A stretch of DNA of 49,394 nt from Enterobacteriaceae bacterium UBA5654. Lineage in GTDB: Bacteria > Pseudomonadota > Gammaproteobacteria > Enterobacterales > Enterobacteriaceae. The position numbers and the translations under genes are program-made. The stretch covers positions 1-49,394 of the forward strand of contig DIJC01000008.1 of the NCBI GenBank assembly GCA_002421005.1. The letters run 5' to 3'. The notes beneath the pieces were generated by a model that was not told where the DNA came from, made no database searches, and worked only from the letters and a program-made list of their open reading frames with translations. Shown in pieces: positions 44,414 to 49,394 of the stretch. Numbering within the stretch: the first letter of the stretch is position 1; each line of letters begins with the position of its first letter.

Positions 44414-45817
44414 ATGGGAAAAATACGGCCCGTTGTTGGGTGGCTGGTTAGCTGCCTGTGTCCGTTTCAGCTCTGCGCCGCCGATGCGGTGCCTGTGATT
44501 ACCTCGACCGCGCTGGCGCAGCAGGAACTTCCGTCGCTGGATGGCGCGGCCCCTCTCGCGCTGGAGACCGCTGCCCCCGGCCTGCTGACGCTGGATAACG
44601 CGGTCAACCGCGCCGTTGCCTGGCACCCGTCCATTGGCGAAGCGGTCGGCAAACTGGCCTCGCAAAGCGATCAGGTGGACGTCGCCCGTTCAAAATATTA
44701 TCCGCAGGTCAACGCCGGAATGAACAACGGCTACAGCAACACTTACTCGGACAGCGGCTTCAGCCCGTCGCTGGTGCTTTCGCTCTCGCAGATGCTGTAT
44801 GACTTCGGCAAAGTTTCAAGTCAGGTCAGGGCGGAGAGCGCGGGCGTGGCGCAGGAGCAGGCCAACGTGCTGCTGAGTATCGATACCGTCGGCCACGATA
44901 CCGCCACCGCGCTGGTGCAGGTGCAGACCTGGCAGCAGATGGTGGACATCGCCGAAGAACAGCTCAGTGCCTTGAGTTCCATCGGTCATCTGGCGCATCA
45001 GCGCAACGACGAAGGAGCCAGTTCGCTTTCTGACGTGGTGCAAACCGAAGCGCGTATTGAAGGCGCGCGGGCGCAGCTGGTGCAGTACCGGGCCAGCCTT
45101 GAGAGTGCCCAGGCCACGCTGATGATGTGGCTTGGCTGGAACAACCTCAACGGCATCAGCAACGATTTTCCGGCCAGGCTGTCCCGCAGTTGTGACGTGG
45201 CGCAGCCGGATGACCGTCTGGTGCCGTCGGTGCTGGCGGCGTGGGCGCAGGCTAACGTCGCCCAGGCCAACCTTGATTACGCCAACGCGCAGATGACCCC
45301 GACCATTTCCCTCGAACCGGAAGTCCGCCACTACCTTAATGATAAATACGCCAACAGCGCCGAACTGGATCGCACCCAGTATTCCGCATGGGTGCGGGTA
45401 GAAATGCCGATTTACCAGGGCGGCGGCCTGACCGCGCGGCGCAATGCCGCCAGCCATGCGGTGGACACCGCCCAGGCGACCATTCAGCGCATCCGTCTTC
45501 AGGTGCGCCAGAAACTTCTCGAAGCCCGCAGCGAAGCGTTAAACCTCGCCAGCTCGCTTCAGGTCCAGGCCCGGCAGCAGGCGCTAAGCGAGCGCACCCG
45601 GCAGCTCTACCAGCAGCAGTATCTGGATTTAGGCTCCCGTCCGCTGCTTGACGTTCTCAATGCCGAGCAGGAGGTTTATCAGGCGCGCTTCGCCCAGCAG
45701 CAGACCCTTAACCAGCTTCATCAGCTTCAGCTCAACTGCCTGTATAACACCGGCAAACTGCGCAGCGCCTTTGGCCTGGAGAACCGTCGCATACAGTCCG
45801 TGGAGATCCAGCCATGA
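44414..45817 (+). CDS. bapB: TolC-family outer-membrane channel of the BapA type I secretion system
   Basis: Outer-membrane/periplasmic channel protein of 467 residues, trimeric in the family. A signal peptide spans about residues 1-23 (PFQLCAADA). Two outer-membrane efflux protein repeats follow (about 55-255 and 270-455) with the long alpha-helical hairpins typical of TolC (for example QVDVARSKYYPQVNAGMN and LNAEQEVYQARFAQQQTLNQL). A dedicated channel, rather than shared TolC, is usual for LapE/BapB-type adhesin exporters. Ribosome-binding site AGGGA; the stop overlaps the bapC start as ATGA. Confidence 0.95.
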   Translation: MGKIRPVVGWLVSCLCPFQLCAADAVPVITSTALAQQELPSLDGAAPLALETAAPGLLTLDNAVNRAVAWHPSIGEAVGKLASQSDQVDVARSKYYPQVNAGMNNGYSNTYSDSGFSPSLVLSLSQMLYDFGKVSSQVRAESAGVAQEQANVLLSIDTVGHDTATALVQVQTWQQMVDIAEEQLSALSSIGHLAHQRNDEGASSLSDVVQTEARIEGARAQLVQYRASLESAQATLMMWLGWNNLNGISNDFPARLSRSCDVAQPDDRLVPSVLAAWAQANVAQANLDYANAQMTPTISLEPEVRHYLNDKYANSAELDRTQYSAWVRVEMPIYQGGGLTARRNAASHAVDTAQATIQRIRLQVRQKLLEARSEALNLASSLQVQARQQALSERTRQLYQQQYLDLGSRPLLDVLNAEQEVYQARFAQQQTLNQLHQLQLNCLYNTGKLRSAFGLENRRIQSVEIQP

Positions 45818-48000
45818 AACAGGCCGACATTCCCGACGTGGAACCCCTCAGCGCCCAGGCGCTGGCCCGCTGGGCGCAGGCGATAAGCGAGATCGCCGCA
45901 CATTACCGCATCTCCTGCTCGCCGGGCACTATTCAGGCCAACGCCCCGTGGTTTCAGGGGAAAAAATCACTTCCGGCGCTGACCCAGCTTGCGCGGCAGG
46001 CCGGGCTGTCTTTCCAGCCGCTGGACAGCACCCAGGCGGCGATCTCCCGCTGGCGGCTACCGGTGGTCGCCGCGCTCAACGACGGCCAGCTGGCGGTTAT
46101 CGGCCAGTTCGACGGCGAAGACACGCTGGACGTCACGTTCATCGGCGACGAACGCCAGCGCAACCGCGTGGCGCTAAGCACCGTGCTTGACGAGATCCGC
46201 TACGTGGTCGCCCTGCGCCCGCTTTCCGCCCTCAAAGACAGCCGCGTTGACGCCTACATCTCGCGCTTTCGCCCCGACTGGCTCAAAAGCCTGGTGATGA
46301 AAGATCTCCGACCCTACGGCCCGGTGATGCTGGCGGCGCTGCTGATCAACGTGCTGTCGCTTTCCGGGATCATTTTTTCCATGCAGGTGTATGACCGGGT
46401 GATCCCGGCGCAGTCCTGGCCGTCACTTTACGTGCTCTCCCTCGGCGTGCTGATCGCGGTGATCTTCGGCTTTCTGCTGCGCATTGCGCGCGGCAATATT
46501 ATGGATCTGTTAGGTAAACACGCCGATATGCGCGTCTCTGACCGGGTCTTCAGCCACGCGCTGCGCCTGCGTAACAGCGCGATCCCCCGCTCCACCGGCA
46601 GCTTTATCTCCCAGTTGCGCGAGCTGGAGCAGATCCGCGAGATGATCACCTCTTCCACGATGTCCACGGTGGTGGATCTCCCCTTCTTTCTGCTGTTTAT
46701 GGTGGTGCTGGCGATCATCGCCCCGCCGCTGGCATGGATCGCCCCGGTCGCCGCGCTGCTGATGATCCTGCCGGGCCTGCTGCTACAAAAACGACTGGCG
46801 GTGCTGGCAAACCAGTCGGCGCATGAAGCGACATTGCGCAATGCGGTGCTGGTTGAGAGCGTGCAGGGGCTGGAAGACATCAAGCTGATGCAGGCTGAGA
46901 ACCGCTTTTTGCAGCAGTGGAACCACTACATCCGCATCACCGCCGAGTCCGGGCTGCGCACACGCGAACTGTCGCAGGGGCTGATTAGCTGGGGGATCAC
47001 CGTGCAGAGCCTGGTTTACGCGGCGGTCGTGATGTTTGGCGCGCCGCTGGTGATTGAAGGCACCATGACCACCGGTGCGGTGGTGGCAGCCTCAATGCTG
47101 GCCTCAAGGATGATTGCGCCGATGGCGAACCTTTGCGGCGTGCTGGCCCGCTGGCAGCAGGTAAAGGCGGCGAAAGTGGGGCTGGACAGCATTATGCAGT
47201 TACCCAGCGAGACGCAGCGCGATGACAGCCTGGTGCATCAGGAGATTTTCCATGGTCACTATCAGTTTGAGAACGCGCAGTTTCGCTATCACAACGATGA
47301 CCAGACCATTCCGCTGCGCGTCGGGCGGCTGGAGATCCACCCCGGTGAGCGTGTGGCCCTGCTGGGGCGCAACGGGGCCGGTAAATCCACGCTGCTCCAG
47401 GCGCTGGCGGGCGGCGTGGAACTGGCAGGCGGCGAGGCGCGTCTCGACAGCCTGAGCCTGCCGCAAATCGACATGGCCGATCTGCGGCGCAACATCGGCT
47501 TTTTAAGTCAGAACGCGCGCCTTTTCTATGGCACCCTGCGCGAGAACCTGACCCTCGGCGCGCCGCACGCCAGCGATGAAGAGATCTTCAGCGTGCTGGA
47601 GATCTGCGGCGCGGCGCGCTTCGTTAAAACCCAGCCGAAGGGACTCGATCATCAGATTATGGAAGGCGGCACCGGGCTTTCCGGTGGTCAACGGCAATCG
47701 ATCCTGCTGGCGCGGATGCTGCTGCGCTCGCCCAACATTGTCCTGCTCGATGAGCCTACCGCCTCGCTGGACGAGCATACCGAGCGCGAGTTTATCCAGC
47801 GGCTCGCCGGGTGGCTCGGCAACCGCACGCTGATCGTCGCCACCCACCGCGTGCCGGTGCTCGATCTGGTCGAACGGGTAGTGGTACTGAAGGAGGGACA
47901 ACTGGTGATGGACGCGCCCAAAGCGCAGGCGCTAAGCCAGAGCCGCAAGGCCACGCCGACAACCGGACGGGAGGATGATTATGAAAACCAGTCAGCATGA
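45814..48000 (+). CDS. bapC: Type I secretion ABC transporter/permease of BapA (LapB-like)
   Basis: Inner-membrane ABC exporter of 728 residues that recognises the BapA C-terminus and drives export. Residues 1-140 form a C39-peptidase-like domain without a recognisable catalytic Cys/His pair, the usual inactive docking domain. The membrane domain spans about 165-440. The nucleotide-binding domain has Walker A GRNGAGKS (518-525), signature LSGGQ (622-626), Walker B NIVLLDEP (Asp646, Glu647) and H-loop His678. ATGA overlap with bapB and a 20-base overlap with bapD indicate coupled translation and fixed stoichiometry. Confidence 0.96.
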   Translation: MKQADIPDVEPLSAQALARWAQAISEIAAHYRISCSPGTIQANAPWFQGKKSLPALTQLARQAGLSFQPLDSTQAAISRWRLPVVAALNDGQLAVIGQFDGEDTLDVTFIGDERQRNRVALSTVLDEIRYVVALRPLSALKDSRVDAYISRFRPDWLKSLVMKDLRPYGPVMLAALLINVLSLSGIIFSMQVYDRVIPAQSWPSLYVLSLGVLIAVIFGFLLRIARGNIMDLLGKHADMRVSDRVFSHALRLRNSAIPRSTGSFISQLRELEQIREMITSSTMSTVVDLPFFLLFMVVLAIIAPPLAWIAPVAALLMILPGLLLQKRLAVLANQSAHEATLRNAVLVESVQGLEDIKLMQAENRFLQQWNHYIRITAESGLRTRELSQGLISWGITVQSLVYAAVVMFGAPLVIEGTMTTGAVVAASMLASRMIAPMANLCGVLARWQQVKAAKVGLDSIMQLPSETQRDDSLVHQEIFHGHYQFENAQFRYHNDDQTIPLRVGRLEIHPGERVALLGRNGAGKSTLLQALAGGVELAGGEARLDSLSLPQIDMADLRRNIGFLSQNARLFYGTLRENLTLGAPHASDEEIFSVLEICGAARFVKTQPKGLDHQIMEGGTGLSGGQRQSILLARMLLRSPNIVLLDEPTASLDEHTEREFIQRLAGWLGNRTLIVATHRVPVLDLVERVVVLKEGQLVMDAPKAQALSQSRKATPTTGREDDYENQSA

Positions 48001-49171
48001 CGCGGCGTTCGACGACCTCGACGGCAGCCGCGAGAGCGTATTCTCCGGCTCAACCCGCATCATCGTGCTCTGTACTCTTCTCTTTGCGGCGATCGGCGTC
48101 TGGGCGTGGTTCGGCGTGCTGGATGAAGTCTCCACCGGCACCGGCAAAGTGGTGCCCAGCTCGCGCGAGCAGCTTTTGCAGTCCCTCGACGGCGGCGTGC
48201 TGGCAGAGCTGATGGTGCGCGAAGGCGATCAGGTCCAGGCTGGTCAGGTCGTGGCTCGTCTCGACCCCACCCGATCCGAGTCTAACGTCGGCGAGAGCGC
48301 GGCGCGCTACCGGGCCTCCCTCGCTTCCAGCGCCCGTCTGTATGCCGAGGTGAGCGATAAACCGCTGGTCTTCCCGAAGGCGTTAAACGCCTGGCCGGAG
48401 CTTATCGCCGCCGAGACGCGCCTCTATACTTCGCGCCGCGCGCAGCTTGCCGACGCCCAGACGGAGTTAAAAGAGGCGCTGGCCTCGGTCAATAAAGAGC
48501 TGGCGATCACCCAGCGGCTGGAGAAAAGCGGCGCGGCGAGCCACGTTGAAGTGCTGCGTCTGCAACGGCAAAAAAGCGATTTAGGTCTTAAAATCAGCGA
48601 TCTGCGCTCGCAGTATTACGTCCAGGCCCGGGAAGCGCTCTCCAAAGCCAACGCCGAAGTTGAGATGCTTTCAGCTATCATCAAAGGCCGTGAAGACTCC
48701 GTGACCCGTCTGACGGTGCGCTCGCCGGTACGCGGCATTGTCAAAAACATCCAGGTGACTACCATCGGCGGGGTCATCCCCCCCAACGGCGAGATGATGG
48801 AGATTGTGCCCATTGACGACCGGCTGCTGATAGAAGCCCGGCTGTCGCCGCGTGACATTGCGTTTATCCATCCCGGCCAGCGCGCGCTGGTCAAAATCAC
48901 CGCTTATGATTACGCCATCTACGGCGGCATGGAGGGTGAAGTCGAAACCATTTCCCCGGACACGATTCAGGATAAAGTGAAGCCGGAGATTTTTTATTAC
49001 CGGGTATTTATCCGCACCCATCAGGATTTTCTGCTCAACAAAGCAGGCCGCCGCTTCTCTATCGCGCCCGGCATGATCGCCACGGTAGACATCAAAACCG
49101 GCGAAAAAACCATCGTTGACTATCTGATCAAACCCTTCAACCGGGCAAAAGAGGCGCTGCGCGAACGATAA
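47981..49171 (+). CDS. bapD: HlyD-family membrane fusion protein of the BapA type I secretion system
   Basis: Periplasmic adaptor of 396 residues linking the ABC transporter to the outer-membrane channel. A cytoplasmic tail (1-25) is followed by one membrane helix (about 27-45), a lipoyl half-motif, a long alpha-helical hairpin (about 150-235) and a beta-barrel (SPVRGIVKNIQVTTIGGVIPPNGEMMEIVP onward as separate strands, with AYDYAIYGGMEG). Two in-frame ATGs exist; 47981 is chosen because GGGAGG ends six bases before it, while 47975 touches that site. Overlaps bapC by 20 bases. I see no clear terminator after it before the ssrA promoter. Confidence 0.95.
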   Translation: MKTSQHDAAFDDLDGSRESVFSGSTRIIVLCTLLFAAIGVWAWFGVLDEVSTGTGKVVPSSREQLLQSLDGGVLAELMVREGDQVQAGQVVARLDPTRSESNVGESAARYRASLASSARLYAEVSDKPLVFPKALNAWPELIAAETRLYTSRRAQLADAQTELKEALASVNKELAITQRLEKSGAASHVEVLRLQRQKSDLGLKISDLRSQYYVQAREALSKANAEVEMLSAIIKGREDSVTRLTVRSPVRGIVKNIQVTTIGGVIPPNGEMMEIVPIDDRLLIEARLSPRDIAFIHPGQRALVKITAYDYAIYGGMEGEVETISPDTIQDKVKPEIFYYRVFIRTHQDFLLNKAGRRFSIAPGMIATVDIKTGEKTIVDYLIKPFNRAKEALRER

Positions 49172-49250
49172 AACACGCTATACTATTGTTGTAACAAGAA
49201 ATTGTGTATTAAGTGAGCAAAATTAAACGCTTGCAAAGCGCGTGACAAAA

Positions 49251-49281
49251 CTGGCATAAAACGTCACAAAGCTGTTATACT
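49251..49281 (+). promoter_or_regulatory. Promoter of ssrA (tmRNA)
   Basis: A near-consensus -10 TATACT (49276-49281) stands 15 bases before the mature tmRNA 5' end; a -35-like CTGGCA (49251-49256) is at a long 19-base spacing. The surrounding sequence resembles the E. coli ssrA promoter. The rest of the bapD-ssrA gap (49172-49250) is AT-rich and shows no gene. Confidence 0.6.
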
Positions 49282-49296
49282 CGTTTCCAACACATT

Positions 49297-49394
49297 GGGG
49301 CTGATTCTGGATTCGACGGGATTTGCGAAACCCAAGGTGCATGCCGAGGGGCGGTTGGCCTCGTAAAAAGCCGCAAAAAAATAGTCGCAAACGA
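49297..49394 (+). ncRNA. ssrA: Transfer-messenger RNA (tmRNA), 5' portion
   Basis: The mature 5' end GGGGCTGATTCTGGATTCGA is present, followed by sequence nearly identical to E. coli tmRNA through pseudoknot 1 to the start of the tag frame. The resume codon GCA lies at 49387-49389 and AAC at 49390-49392, the first two residues of the degradation tag (ANDENYALAA in E. coli). The window ends inside the gene, which is normally about 360 bases. tmRNA acts with SmpB (23424) to rescue stalled ribosomes. Confidence 0.98.

Noticed and set aside
49172..49296. Attachment site or prophage integrase near ssrA.
   Set aside because: Integration usually targets the 3' end of ssrA, which lies beyond the window; no direct repeat or integrase gene is visible on this side.

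Overview
The window is a chromosomal segment from a member of the Enterobacteriaceae. Gene order and protein sequences from clpB to ssrA follow the segment known from Escherichia coli and Salmonella, and most proteins match their E. coli counterparts in length to within a residue or two. A giant bapA-type adhesin locus lies between smpB and ssrA, as in Salmonella. The yfiL-yfiR-dgcN-yfiB block that E. coli carries between aroF and rplS is absent. Together these point to the Salmonella/Citrobacter/Enterobacter side of the family; I cannot name a species from sequence alone.

Layout. (1) 1-4530: rluD, pgeF and clpB on the minus strand (ribosome modification, peptidoglycan editing, disaggregase). 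clpB has its own heat-shock promoter and an internal start for a shorter isoform. (2) 4650-6050: bamD (outer-membrane assembly) and raiA (ribosome hibernation, with a well-placed CRP-like site). (3) 6050-10670: aromatic amino-acid block with pheL-pheA under attenuation, and the aroF-tyrA operon under TyrR boxes. An SMP-30/gluconolactonase-family gene is wedged between pheA and tyrA. (4) 10740-12580: two accessory genes, a PepSY membrane protein and a His/Met-rich DUF2946 protein, probably linked to metals. (5) 12650-16350: rpsP-rimM-trmD-rplS operon and ffh. (6) 16510-23910: ypjD, yfjD (apparent CTG start), grpE (sigma-32 promoter), nadK, recN (LexA box), bamE, ratA-rnfH and smpB. (7) 23910-49170: an AT-rich leader with an unannotated 38-codon ORF, then bapA, a single 6568-codon gene, and its type I secretion genes bapB (TolC-like), bapC (ABC exporter) and bapD (HlyD-like). 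(8) 49297-end: the first 98 bases of tmRNA (ssrA).

The outstanding object is BapA. It has a non-Sec N-terminal domain carrying a TAAG motif and a glycine-rich hydrophobic stretch, then 56 Ig-like repeats of two types (16 short, 40 long), three larger C-terminal modules and a C-terminal type I secretion signal. The repeats show a higher-order rule: seven short repeats of a distinct subtype are each followed by a long repeat of a distinct subtype. By eye, residues 276-6246 contain no lysine and the whole protein no cysteine. BapB, BapC and BapD would form the export channel. Two strong hairpins between bapA and bapBCD, and a structured leader with a small ORF, are candidate expression controls. 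No LapD/LapG-like release system lies in the window.
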